From JAJCYL01 sp963664285 (GTDB lineage: Bacteria; Bacteroidota; Bacteroidia; Cytophagales; Cyclobacteriaceae), in NCBI GenBank assembly GCA_963664285.2, contig CAXXNX010000069.1, positions 14,443 through 78,442 of the forward strand: a DNA stretch of 64,000 nucleotides, read 5' to 3'. This document shows positions 27,461 to 36,786 of this stretch, in pieces (position 1 is the first letter of the stretch; the number at the start of each line of letters is the position of its first letter). A program made the translations under genes and the position numbers. The notes under the pieces were generated by a model. It ran no database searches and was not told the DNA's origin. It saw nothing but the letters and a program-made list of their open reading frames with translations.

Positions 27461-27798
27461 AATTCTGAATTGACTCTCTGATCTGTTACTTTTAAATTAT
27501 AACAGTCAGTCAGATGCTATTTCTCTTTCGTGGAATCCGAAATAAACTGCTTAAAAAAATCAAGTTAAGACCTACTTGCTTATGCTATTGGAGAGATCCT
27601 TATTGAGAACGTGTGGCTATAAGGCCGATAGTATGTGGTAATTTATGCAGGATCCAAAGGAGTCGTTTATGTGTATGGAGGTGACTATTGATGAGAGCTT
27701 GAGCCTTGATGAGGTGATGATTAGCCGAGAGCTATGATGTATCAAAGTAAAAGCCCAAAAGCTTAAATCCAAGGGATAATTAAAATTTAAGAAAAAAT

Positions 27799-29853
27799 AT
27801 GAAAATTACAGTGTTGTTGGTAGTGGTACTCGTATCATTTGATGAAGTTAGCGGAATGAAAATACCAGCTGATTCTATTGCCAACGACACTACCATTTTT
27901 TTAAATCAGGAAGTTATTATAACCGCAGATAGGCAGGAAACCTTATCGTTTGATGGTGCTCAGGCCGTCTCGGTATTGAATAAACAAAAGTTGTCATTTC
28001 TAGCCCCAATGTCTATGCCTGACGCATTGATAACGGTACCCGGCGTATGGATGCAAAAAACGAATCACGGCGGGGGTTCTCCCTTTATACGGGGCTTGAC
28101 AGGCTATCAAACACTTCTTTTGATTGATGGAATCCGATTTAACAATACCACTTTCCGTTCCGGACCCAACCAATACCTAAATACCATTGATCCTCTGATG
28201 ACTGACCGTATTGAAGTAGTTCGTGGGCAAGGGTCTGTACAATACGGAAGTGATGCGATAGGAGGAGTGGTTCAAGTGATGTCTCACACTCCGCGATTTT
28301 CACCCGGAGGAGTGTCCTGGGATGGATATGTATATGGAAAATACCTAAGTGAAGATATGGAGAAGACAGGCCGCTTTAGTTTGGACGTTGGTATGGAAAA
28401 TACTGCTATCAGTGTCGGGTTCACGTCTAAGAATCTTGGTGATATAGTGGCGGGTGGGAGAATAGGAAAGTTGAATTCAACGGGATACAATGAATATTCA
28501 ATGGATTTCAAATTATTGCAAAAAATCAAAGGCAGTCATTTGTTTACAACGGCATATCAGCGTCATTTACAGGAAGATGTTCCTTTATATCATAAAATTG
28601 CAGGGAGTGGATATACTACTTACAATTTTGATCCGCAGCAAAGAGATCTGGCTTACCTAAAATGGGAGTTTTTTACGGACAAGAAATGGTTGAAGGAAAT
28701 TCGTTTTATCCAGTCTTTTCAAAACTCCATAGAAGGACGTATCAAACAAAAAACAAATGACACGACTATAAAAAGCGAGAATGATAAGGTAAACATATTT
28801 GGAATAGTTTTAGAGCTTGTTTCCAAACCCGCTGAATACTGGAGCATCTCATCCGGTGCGGAATATTATTATGATAAAGTGAACAGTTCGGCTTTTGAGC
28901 ATCAGGAAAATTCACAAGTACAAAATGTAATGAGGGGGCTTTATCCTGATAATTCATCCTCCGGAAATTTTGCGTTGTATTCTCTGCATTCATTTGAAAG
29001 TGAAAGATTTAATTTTTCTTTAGGAGGACGTTACAATATGGTTAGGCTTTCTGTAAACGATGAACTTTTTGGACAAACCACGATTAATCCAGGAGCGTTT
29101 GTTGGAAACGCAGGAATCACGTACAAAGTAAATTCCAAAAATCATATTATTGGTTCAGTAAATAGTGGGTTTCGTACACCTAATGTAAATGATGTTTCCA
29201 GTCTTGGTGTTGCGGATTTTAGGTATGAGGTTCCAAATTACGACCTCAAACCAGAAAGATCGTTGAATTTTGAAGTTGGTTTGAAGTCAAAATTTAAACG
29301 GTTCTCTTCCAATATTTATTTATACCAAAACAAGCTGAAAGACCTGATCACGAACGTCAAGGCTACTTATAACGGTCAGAATACTATAGACGGTGTACAG
29401 GTGTATAAAAGAATTAATGTGGGCGAAGCAGTACTTCGAGGTGTTGAGTCAGATGTTGAATACCTTCTCACCCCTAATTTATTGGCACAAGCGAATCTCA
29501 CCTATACGTATGGGCAAAACCTGAGCAAAGACGAACCCATGCGACGTATTCCTCCGATCTATGGTAGTATGGGTGTTTTCTGGCATCTTGATTCCAGAAT
29601 AAAATTGAGGGGAAGCTGGTCATATGCAGACAAACAAGTTAGGTTATCGCAGGGTGATATAGATGATGATCGTATTGCAGAGGGTGGTACTCTGGCCTGG
29701 AAAACTTTGGATATAAGCCTTCATTATATAGGACAAAATATACATATCCAAACGGGCATTTGGAATTTGTTTAATGAAGCCTATCGAACTCACGGGTCAG
29801 GTGTTGACGGTATAGGAAGAAGCGCCTGGATGTCGGTAAAGTTAGTTCTATAA
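27799..29853 (+). CDS. TonB-dependent outer-membrane receptor (copy A)
   Basis: A 684-residue receptor with a signal peptide (ITVLLVVVLVSFDEVSG), a plug domain (EVIITADRQETLSFDGAQAV, MPDALITVPGVWMQKTNHGG, PFIRGLTGYQTLLLIDGIR, RIEVVRGQGSVQYGSDAIGG) and a beta-barrel with many alternating aromatic strands to the end (YRTHGSGVDGIGRSAWMSVK). The plug resembles haemoglobin/haem and cobalamin-type receptors; the ligand is not determined. No ribosome site is obvious, as is common in Bacteroidota. The copy at 60708-62762 encodes the same protein. It converges on the phosphatase pseudogene. Confidence 0.9.
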   Translation: MKITVLLVVVLVSFDEVSGMKIPADSIANDTTIFLNQEVIITADRQETLSFDGAQAVSVLNKQKLSFLAPMSMPDALITVPGVWMQKTNHGGGSPFIRGLTGYQTLLLIDGIRFNNTTFRSGPNQYLNTIDPLMTDRIEVVRGQGSVQYGSDAIGGVVQVMSHTPRFSPGGVSWDGYVYGKYLSEDMEKTGRFSLDVGMENTAISVGFTSKNLGDIVAGGRIGKLNSTGYNEYSMDFKLLQKIKGSHLFTTAYQRHLQEDVPLYHKIAGSGYTTYNFDPQQRDLAYLKWEFFTDKKWLKEIRFIQSFQNSIEGRIKQKTNDTTIKSENDKVNIFGIVLELVSKPAEYWSISSGAEYYYDKVNSSAFEHQENSQVQNVMRGLYPDNSSSGNFALYSLHSFESERFNFSLGGRYNMVRLSVNDELFGQTTINPGAFVGNAGITYKVNSKNHIIGSVNSGFRTPNVNDVSSLGVADFRYEVPNYDLKPERSLNFEVGLKSKFKRFSSNIYLYQNKLKDLITNVKATYNGQNTIDGVQVYKRINVGEAVLRGVESDVEYLLTPNLLAQANLTYTYGQNLSKDEPMRRIPPIYGSMGVFWHLDSRIKLRGSWSYADKQVRLSQGDIDDDRIAEGGTLAWKTLDISLHYIGQNIHIQTGIWNLFNEAYRTHGSGVDGIGRSAWMSVKLVL

Positions 29854-30168
29854 CATGTCCCTCCAATTCATAGTTGCCCTTATGCCTGAACCATGGCAGG
29901 GGTATATGCATAGCTCTTGTTTTCTTAAGTATCCTTGTAAGTCTAAACCCCTCACTGTAAATCGTCAACATAAAGTGGACTACTGAGGGAATAAAGTTAA
30001 GTTACAGTTTTATACCTTCAGAGCAAGCTTGTGGAATGATAGACATCAAAAAGTATTACATCTCCGGAAGCAATGTTTACAAAAGTCGTGGTTTGATTAC
30101 TTCACCAGCCTATTTGTTATGCATGTAAACTCTGTTATAAACCGGCGGTGAAGGTTGCGGACACAGAT
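29854..30168. other. Convergent gap between receptor and phosphatase
   Basis: No gene or clear terminator recognised. Near 30099-30175 a short inverse pair (CACCAGCC/GGCGGTGAAGG region) is too weak to call. The same sequence recurs at 60393-60707. Confidence 0.4.
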
Positions 30169-31360
30169 CTACTCTGGAAAATCTTTCAGCTTCATTACAC
30201 TCCCCAGTTTTTCTGCCACCTCCGTATTCTCCATGACGCCCGTAAACAAATGCGCTTGTGGACCAAAAGCAAAAAGGGGAACAGATTGTCCGGTATGCCC
30301 CGGTCCTGCCCAATTAAGCTTGATTTTACCATCCGCGGCGATACCCTCAGTCAATGTGAGTCCCCCGGTTTCGTGATCTGATGTAACAATCACTAAAGTA
30401 TGTTCATCCTTTATTGCAAATTCTATTGCCTCGGCAATGGCATCATCCAAATGCTTGATCCGGTTAGCTACAAAGTCTCCCATATTTTTATGGCCCCCTG
30501 TATCGATACCCTCATCCTCCACAAAGAGAAAGAATCCTTCTGGATTTCCTGCTAGAACATTTAACGCACTCTTAACACATAATTTCAGATCCGGAAGCTG
30601 CTCATCAGTGAGCTGGCTAAGATCAGTCACTTCAGATCCCCATTGATCAAAGAGCCCAATTAGCCGGCCTTCATTCACTTCAAGTAACTCCTGACGATTT
30701 TTTATCAACTGGTATCCCTGGTTAATAAATTGTTGCACCAAATCACTTTCATCTTGTGAGAATATACCTGTTGCACCAATCAGCACATCAATTTCAGCTC
30801 CAACAAGCTGCAATGCTATTTCGTGTTCAGCTCCACGGCTTTCCACATGAGCATAATATGCACTAGGAGAGGCATCGGTAAGCTCTGATGTTGTAATGAT
30901 GCCAGTGGCAAAACCCCGTTGTTTGAGCGGCTTCCAATATGGAGACTTTTGGTAGCCCATCTGGGGTCACCCCAACCATTAGGTTTCGCGTTTTATGCCC
31001 TGTTGCCAGTGCAGTAGCTCCAGCGGCAGAATCAGTAATTAATTTGCCACCAATGGCTGGTGAAGTGTTCACGATGCCTGTAAAAGGCATCCTTTCCATA
31101 TGAAGTCTACCCCCAACTCCATAATATTTGTACCTTGACGCAACCACCTGATTAATGCCCATCCCGTCACCAAGGAAGAAAATGATGTTCCGAGGGTAAG
31201 TCTCCCATGAAATATCATTTTGTGCTTTTCCAGTTTCTTCCGAGGTTTCATTTCTAACCAGGTCGTAATTAAAATAACGGGTCAGGGCATAGATCACAAA
31301 AGTTCCTGCTAGGAGGCTGGTAAGTACCAATCCAATGATCCTTAGAATTTTAACCCGCAT
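30169..31360 (-). pseudogene. Alkaline phosphatase (PhoA family), frameshifted; start codon lies in the IS (copy A)
   Basis: Family motifs are IIFFLGDGMGINQVVASR (first metal Asp), TDSAAGATALATG (phosphorylated Ser region), then in another frame DEGIDTGGHKNMGDF, VTSDHETGGLTL and GPGHTGQSVPLFAFGP (metal His/Asp). One extra T in a T-run near 30910-30913 shifts the frame between AAQTTGF and ATGIITTSE. The only available start, ATG CGG GTT, is contributed by the right end of IS1380 copy 4, so the N-terminus (RVKILRIIGLVLTSLLAG, one membrane anchor) may be a fusion that lost a few native residues. The same extra T is in copy B, so the lesion predates the duplication. Confidence 0.87.
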
Positions 31361-32974
31361 TATTCATAGGCCACCAATTTTGGGATTAATAATGGGTTGC
31401 TAACTATTTTTGATTGGAGTGTATGTATTAATTTGAAGATCAACCAGGTTTCTGGATTTCAAAGGACATTAGAGCGTTTTTTTGTTAGAATTTTTCAATT
31501 TTCAGTCAAAGCTCTATTGTGTTCTTATGGAAGAACATTTTTTTGATTAAACTAAACTGTTTAACTGATCGGTCAGTTCACCGTAAGCAAATCGCCCAGC
31601 AGGTATTGATATCTAAAGGCTCTTGAGAATTGTATTGTCAATGATCTTTTCCTTTCTTTCAGGCACGCCCCAACCTTCATCAGGTAAAGCCGGATATTGT
31701 CCACTTGCCATCGTTTAGCAAAGTGGTGTTTTGTTTTGGCAATTAATAATTTAATCTGCCGGAACATTTCATAACAGAGGGTAGCGATGATTAAACGCAT
31801 GAAATTGGCCCAGTAGCGATGACAGGAAAGCCGGTCGGAATAAGTCATGTTTTTGAGTTCCTTTATTCGATTTTCACTGGCATCACCTCGCTTGACATAA
31901 AAATCAAAGTAAATCTGTTGAGCGGTCATCGCTTCAAAGTTGCTCACAAAGTAACGGACATTCATTCCTTTTCCGGTAGACTCCACTTTGGCGTACAGCT
32001 TTTCAGAACGATCCCAGCTTTTGGCCTGGTAAGTAAACGGGCCAACAAACTCTTGATGTTTGATGATTTTTGAAGCATATTCCTTTTTTACTTCAATGAT
32101 AGTCTGTTTGGTAAAAGTCTTTAAAACTTCATTACTACTAATACCTAAACAAAATTGAAGGTCAAACTGCTTAGCTATCCGATAAAAAGATGCTCCTGAA
32201 AAGCCACTATCCGCTCGAATAAGGATCTTTACTGAGGGCAGTTTTTTTCTGATTTTAATGACAATCCTTTTCAATAAGGCCACAAACCATTTGTTGGAGT
32301 GACAATTGCCCGGACGTAGTACTGGTAAAATGACCTGACCGGTGTTCCCGTCCTTAAAGAACAACTCATGGTACATAGTCTGTCCATAATAGCCATTATA
32401 CAAACTGAGTTGTTGGGATCCATGAGTAGGGTCATCGGTACCATCTACATCAATGATGATTTGACCAGTCTTCTCTTTCAACTCCTCTACATAACGGTCT
32501 ACAAACCATTGACTCATCTGGTAGATCAGACTCCGATCGGCCTTGTTTTCAAATCGACTTAAAGTAGGCTGGGAACATAATCCGCTATCTAGTACTTTAC
32601 GGATCACCGGATCCTCTCGGAGTTTTTGTTCGTCATTGCAATCCTGATAGCCCTGCATCATTAAAAACACCCGTTGGCGAAGCATTTCTTCATAAGTGTA
32701 TTCGATAAAAAAGGGGTTTCGATAGTCAGGAATCAGTGCGGCGAAGCTTTTTAATAGACCAGTCTTTCTCTCTACTTTTTCACTTAACAATATCGCTCCG
32801 TCTGAGCTAATCGCTGATGCTGAAAAATCAAATTTAAAAGCTTGTTTTCCTCGATAAAATACGGTATCTTTTTCCTTATATTCAGGCATAAATTAATTGC
32901 TTATTTTGTTGTCTAACTATCTCAATATAAGCAATTTATGCCTGTTTTTTATTGTCTACTATGAATTTTTCGGG
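31354..32974 (-). mobile_element. IS1380-family element, copy 4 (1,621 bp)
   Basis: Reverse orientation, TTAA at 31350-31353 and 32975-32978. The left flank is the alkaline phosphatase start and the right flank is an unrelated truncated gene. The IS forms the inner end of inverted-repeat arm A. Confidence 0.95.
31573..32889 (-). CDS. IS1380-family transposase (copy 4)
   Basis: An intact 438-residue transposase with the majority sequence at every position I compared (HRYW, HGSQQLS, DGTDDP), so it is close to the consensus of the seven copies. The start is in the fold-back hairpin. Confidence 0.95.
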   Translation of the reverse strand: MPEYKEKDTVFYRGKQAFKFDFSASAISSDGAILLSEKVERKTGLLKSFAALIPDYRNPFFIEYTYEEMLRQRVFLMMQGYQDCNDEQKLREDPVIRKVLDSGLCSQPTLSRFENKADRSLIYQMSQWFVDRYVEELKEKTGQIIIDVDGTDDPTHGSQQLSLYNGYYGQTMYHELFFKDGNTGQVILPVLRPGNCHSNKWFVALLKRIVIKIRKKLPSVKILIRADSGFSGASFYRIAKQFDLQFCLGISSNEVLKTFTKQTIIEVKKEYASKIIKHQEFVGPFTYQAKSWDRSEKLYAKVESTGKGMNVRYFVSNFEAMTAQQIYFDFYVKRGDASENRIKELKNMTYSDRLSCHRYWANFMRLIIATLCYEMFRQIKLLIAKTKHHFAKRWQVDNIRLYLMKVGACLKERKRSLTIQFSRAFRYQYLLGDLLTVN

Positions 32975-33201
32975 TTAACCCTCTCATTCCCTGAGGTTGT
33001 GGATATCTGATCTACTGAAATCTCAAACTCTTTCTTGGAAAAACTCAGATTGTGACCCGTTAAAAATAACTCAAGTGAACCCTTTATAGTGAGCGTACTG
33101 TACTGCTCTGAATGATATACATCTATTGCTCCATGGTTGCCATGCAAAAGGTACTTATTGCCCTTCTTTTTTAATTGTGAACGGTTGATCTTTGATGGCA
33201 T
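32975..33201 (-). pseudogene. Unidentified protein, 3' end removed by IS1380
   Basis: From ATG 33201 about 75 native residues (PSKINRSQLKKKGNKYLL, then FEISVDQISTTSGNERV) run into the IS, which adds NPKNS and a stop. I do not recognise the family. The alternating hydrophobic pattern suggests beta-strands. The stretch 33202-33391 has nothing recognisable. Confidence 0.5.
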
Positions 33202-33391
33202 CTAGTTTTCCCAAAGTAGACGCGTATCAGAAGGGTTTGGATTGTGTTACTGATTGAGATTTTGGTTTTTATGGTGACTGCAAAAATTTAGGGTGATTCA
33301 CCTATAATGAAATCTTATTAGAGCGTGTATAGGTAAAAATGGCCAGTTGGTCAGCAAATATACAAGGTAAACGTGGACAAATAATGATCTA

Positions 33392-34414
33392 CTACGTGGA
33401 CATAGACTTGTTAAAAAATTGAACAAAGTCTACCGATACTCTTTTGACTGAAGATTCATATGCTGCATCAGCGATCAGGTGCGCCAACAGACACTCCTGC
33501 TCTGACACATTGAATAGTTTTCGCTCACTTATATTTTGGAAGAAATGGCTGATTTCTTGCAAATAGCAATCTTTATAACGCTGAGGAAATGAATGTTTGA
33601 CTTTAGACTGATGTATTCCCTGATCATTGAATAATTTGGTTGAATTTTCAATTTCATTTTCTGCGGTCAGCATTCCTTGCTCTCCGAAGACTTCAATCCT
33701 TTGATCATATCCATAAGGGGAGGTTCTACTGGTATCTATTGAACATATCAGGCCATCTTCATATTGGATCATGACCAATACTGTATCATAATCTCCTATT
33801 GCTTTAATTTCGTTGTCGTAAGCTTGGCCCACAGCATAAACTGACTTGGGAATTTTGGTACCAAACAGGAACAGTAGCATATCAAAGTCGTGGATAAGCA
33901 TATCATGGAAAATATTACCAGAAATTGATAGATAGGAAAGTGATGGTCTGGGATTATCCCTGGAACTTGCTTTTAGAATTCTTGCTTGCCCGATAGATGA
34001 TAATTGATCTTTTAGGCTGGCAAAATTTTTATCATATCTCCGTTGAAAACCGAGATGAAGAGTTAGGTTATTTTCAGAAGCAAGCTTGAAGCAGTGTTGG
34101 ATTTGTTCTACTGATTCTCCCAGAGGCTTTTCTGCAAAAACATGCTTTCCTGCATTTAGGGATCGGTGGATATAATCATAATGGAACTGGGTAGGAGATG
34201 CCACAAGTACCACATCAACTGTATGATCCCCCAAAGCAGTTTCAATGGAATCAAGTGGTGTAAAATCAGCGATTTGTGAAGCAGCTTCAAATTTATCGGG
34301 ATCTGGATCCACTATGTATTTCAAGCTGAACTGAGGAAAATTGTTGATCGAATTGAAATGGAAGTTACCAGCCCTTCCGAACCCTACTATACAGACATTT
34401 AATGGCCTACTCAA
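33392..34414 (-). CDS. Gfo/Idh/MocA-family oxidoreductase (inositol dehydrogenase-like)
   Basis: A 340-residue protein with an N-terminal Rossmann fold (NVCIVGFGRAGNFHFNSI, residues 6-23), the family motif HVFAEKPLGES near residue 93 holding the catalytic-type Lys, and a C-terminal beta-sheet domain (DMLIHDFDMLLFLFG, with the conserved Asp/His pair). Proteins of this group oxidise myo-inositol or other polyols and sugars with NAD(P). No partner genes lie next to it: upstream is an IS and downstream a truncated gene. It is intact. The substrate is uncertain. Confidence 0.83.
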   Translation of the reverse strand: MSRPLNVCIVGFGRAGNFHFNSINNFPQFSLKYIVDPDPDKFEAASQIADFTPLDSIETALGDHTVDVVLVASPTQFHYDYIHRSLNAGKHVFAEKPLGESVEQIQHCFKLASENNLTLHLGFQRRYDKNFASLKDQLSSIGQARILKASSRDNPRPSLSYLSISGNIFHDMLIHDFDMLLFLFGTKIPKSVYAVGQAYDNEIKAIGDYDTVLVMIQYEDGLICSIDTSRTSPYGYDQRIEVFGEQGMLTAENEIENSTKLFNDQGIHQSKVKHSFPQRYKDCYLQEISHFFQNISERKLFNVSEQECLLAHLIADAAYESSVKRVSVDFVQFFNKSMST

Positions 34415-34582
34415 TTTGATTAAAATTCTGCAATAGTACTAGACTCACAACCCATTAGTCATTATTATTTGATAAATGGCAGCCCTGTCAATCTGAATGA
34501 TTCTTAGCTTTGAATTCATGAGGTTCCTCTACATCGCTGTAAGTTTCTGATTTAGAAGTAATTAGAGAAATAAAATTGTTAA

Positions 34583-36203
34583 CCCGAAAAATTCATAGTA
34601 GACAATAAAAAACAGGCATAAATTGCTTATATTGAGATAGTTAGACAGCAAAATAAGCAATTAATTTATGCCTGAATATAAGGAAAAAGATACCGTATTT
34701 TATCGAGGAAAACAAGCTTTTAAATTTGATTTTTCAGCATCAGCGATTAGCTCAGACGGAGCGATATTGTTAAGTGAAAAAGTAGAGAGAAAGACTGGTC
34801 TATTAAAAAGCTTCGCCGCACTGATTCCTGACTATCGAAACCCCTTTTTTATCGAATACACTTATGAAGAAATGCTTCGCCAACGGGTGTTTTTAATGAT
34901 GCAGGGCTATCAGGATTGCAATGACGAACAAAAACTCCGAGAGGATCCGGTGATCCGTAAAGTACTAGATAGCGGATTATGTTCCCAGCCTACTTTAAGT
35001 CGATTTGAAAACAAGGCCGATCGGAGTCTGATCTACCAGATGAGTCAATGGTTTGTAGACCGTTATGTAGAGGAGTTGAAAGAGAAGACTGGTCAAATCA
35101 TCATTGATGTAGATGGTACCGATGACCCTACTCATGAATCCCAACAACTCAGTTTGTATAATGGCTATTATGGACAGACTATGTACCATGAGTTGTTCTT
35201 TAAGGACGGGAACACCGGTCAGGTCATTTTACCAGTACTACGTCCGGGCAATTGTCACTCCAACAAATGGTTTGTGGCCTTATTGAAAAGGATTGTCATT
35301 AAAATCAGAAAAAAACTGCCCTCAGTAAAGATCCTTATTCGAGCGGATAGTGGCTTTTCAGGAGCATCTTTTTATCGGATAGCTAAGCAGTTTGACCTTC
35401 AATTTTGTTTAGGTATTAGTAGTAATGAAGTTTTAAAGACTTTTACCAAACAGACTATCATTGAAGTAAAAAAGGAATATGCTTCAAAAATCATCAAACA
35501 TCAAGAGTTTGTTGGCCCGTTTACTTACCAGGCCAAAAGCTGGGATCGTTCTGAAAAGCTGTACGCCAAAGTGGAGTCTACCGGAAAAGGAATGAATGTC
35601 CGTTACTTTGTGAGCAACTTTGAAGCGATGACCGCTCAACAGATTTACTTTGATTTTTATGTCAAGCGAGGTGATGCCAGTGAAAATCGAATAAAGGAAC
35701 TCAAAAACATGACTTATTCCGACCGGCTTTCCTGTCATCGCTACTGGGCCAATTTTATGCGTTTAATCATCGCTACCCTCTGTTATGAAATGTTCCGGCA
35801 GATTAAATTATTAATTGCCAAAACAAAACACCACTTTGCTAAACGATGGCAAGTGGACAATATCCGGCTTTACCTGATGAAGGTTGGGGCGTGCCTGAAA
35901 GAAAGGAAAAGATCATTGACAATACAATTCTCAAGAGCCTTTAGATATCAATACCTGCTGGGCGATTTGCTTACGGTGAACTGACCGATCAGTTAAACAG
36001 TTTAGTTTAATCAAAAAAATGTTCTTCCATAAGAACACAATAGAGCTTTGACTGAAAATTGAAAAATTCTAACAAAAAAACGCTCTAATGTCCTTTGAAA
36101 TCCAGAAACCTGGTTGATCTTCAAATTAATACATACACTCCAATCAAAAATAGTTAGCAACCCATTATTAATCCCAAAATTGGTGGCCTATGAATAATGC
36201 GGG
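34583..36203 (+). mobile_element. IS1380-family element, copy 5 (1,621 bp)
   Basis: TTAA at 34579-34582 and 36204-36207. It lies in the intergenic region 22 bases before the sigma factor start, so it probably separates that gene from its promoter and may drive it instead. Confidence 0.95.
34668..35984 (+). CDS. IS1380-family transposase (copy 5)
   Basis: An intact 438-residue transposase. The private residue is Glu in PTHESQQ (others have Gly), close to the first catalytic-type Asp. Also intact is the hairpin, with one loop change (gacagcaaa). Confidence 0.94.
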   Translation: MPEYKEKDTVFYRGKQAFKFDFSASAISSDGAILLSEKVERKTGLLKSFAALIPDYRNPFFIEYTYEEMLRQRVFLMMQGYQDCNDEQKLREDPVIRKVLDSGLCSQPTLSRFENKADRSLIYQMSQWFVDRYVEELKEKTGQIIIDVDGTDDPTHESQQLSLYNGYYGQTMYHELFFKDGNTGQVILPVLRPGNCHSNKWFVALLKRIVIKIRKKLPSVKILIRADSGFSGASFYRIAKQFDLQFCLGISSNEVLKTFTKQTIIEVKKEYASKIIKHQEFVGPFTYQAKSWDRSEKLYAKVESTGKGMNVRYFVSNFEAMTAQQIYFDFYVKRGDASENRIKELKNMTYSDRLSCHRYWANFMRLIIATLCYEMFRQIKLLIAKTKHHFAKRWQVDNIRLYLMKVGACLKERKRSLTIQFSRAFRYQYLLGDLLTVN

Positions 36204-36225
36204 TTAATCGTCGCATAAGAGTAAG

Positions 36226-36745
36226 ATGGATTTAGAGGCGTTTCAAAACGAAGTTCTTCCCGGGAAGAATAAGTACTTCCGCTATTCCTACAGCATCACC
36301 GGTAATCGAGAATTATCGGAAGATATTGTACAGGAAGTATTTTTAAAAATTTGGGACAAAAGAACCGCATTAAAGGAAGTAGTAAGCAAGGAGGCTTGGG
36401 TGCATGCGCATGATAAGAAATCTGTCAATAGATAAGCTAAGAATAAAAGCCAATCAAGGAGAATCACTTGAGAAAGCTAGTACTTTCTATGATCCAGGCC
36501 CAACACCTGTTGAAGTTACGCTTAACAATGAGATTCAAGAAACTATTGGTCAAATGATCAGTGATCTCCCGGAAAATCAGAGGGAGATCGTGCAACTAAG
36601 GGACATCCTCGGATATAGTTACAAAGAAATATCCGAGTTGTTGTCCCTCGACCTGAATACGGTAAAAGTGGCTCTTTTTAGAGCAAGAAAACGACTACGA
36701 GAACAATTGAAAACCTTAAATATTTATGGATACGAAAGACCTTAA
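36226..36745 (+). pseudogene. ECF RNA polymerase sigma factor, one frameshift
   Basis: The first frame from ATG 36226 carries sigma region 2 (YSITGNRELSEDIVQEVFLKIWDKR) and goes off frame after KEAWV because of one extra C near 36400. The second frame resumes MRMIRNLSIDKLRIK and carries region 4 (IGQMISDLPENQREIVQLRD, YSYKEISELLSLDLNTVKVA). Corrected length is about 173 residues, normal for an ECF sigma factor. It overlaps the anti-sigma gene by 20 bases. Upstream is IS1380 copy 5. A sequencing error cannot be excluded for the single base. Confidence 0.82.
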
Positions 36746-36786
36746 ACAATTACTTGAGCGATACTGGGAAGGTGAAACTTCTTTAA

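Larger units (their letters stand above)
26561..32974. repeat. Large inverted repeat, arm A (6,414 bp within the window)
   Basis: Positions here and in arm B (57587-64000) sum to 90561 throughout: receptor ends, phosphatase start and IS ends all obey this, so there is no net indel. It contains the 5' part of the PHP gene, the TonB receptor, the phosphatase pseudogene and IS1380 copy 4. The inner boundary is exactly the outer end of the IS. The outer limit of the repeat lies beyond the window edge (position 64000), so arm A may extend left of 26561. Differences seen by eye include Val/Ile in the phosphatase leader and Gln/Leu in the transposase. Confidence 0.93.

Noticed and set aside
29771..29971. 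Small frames at the end of the TonB receptor (and the mirror 60590-60790)
   Set aside because: They overlap the receptor end and an intergenic region; translation looks random.
36404..36745. A separate short sigma region 4 protein
   Set aside because: The first frame supplies region 2 of the same family and only one base separates the frames, so one broken gene is more likely.
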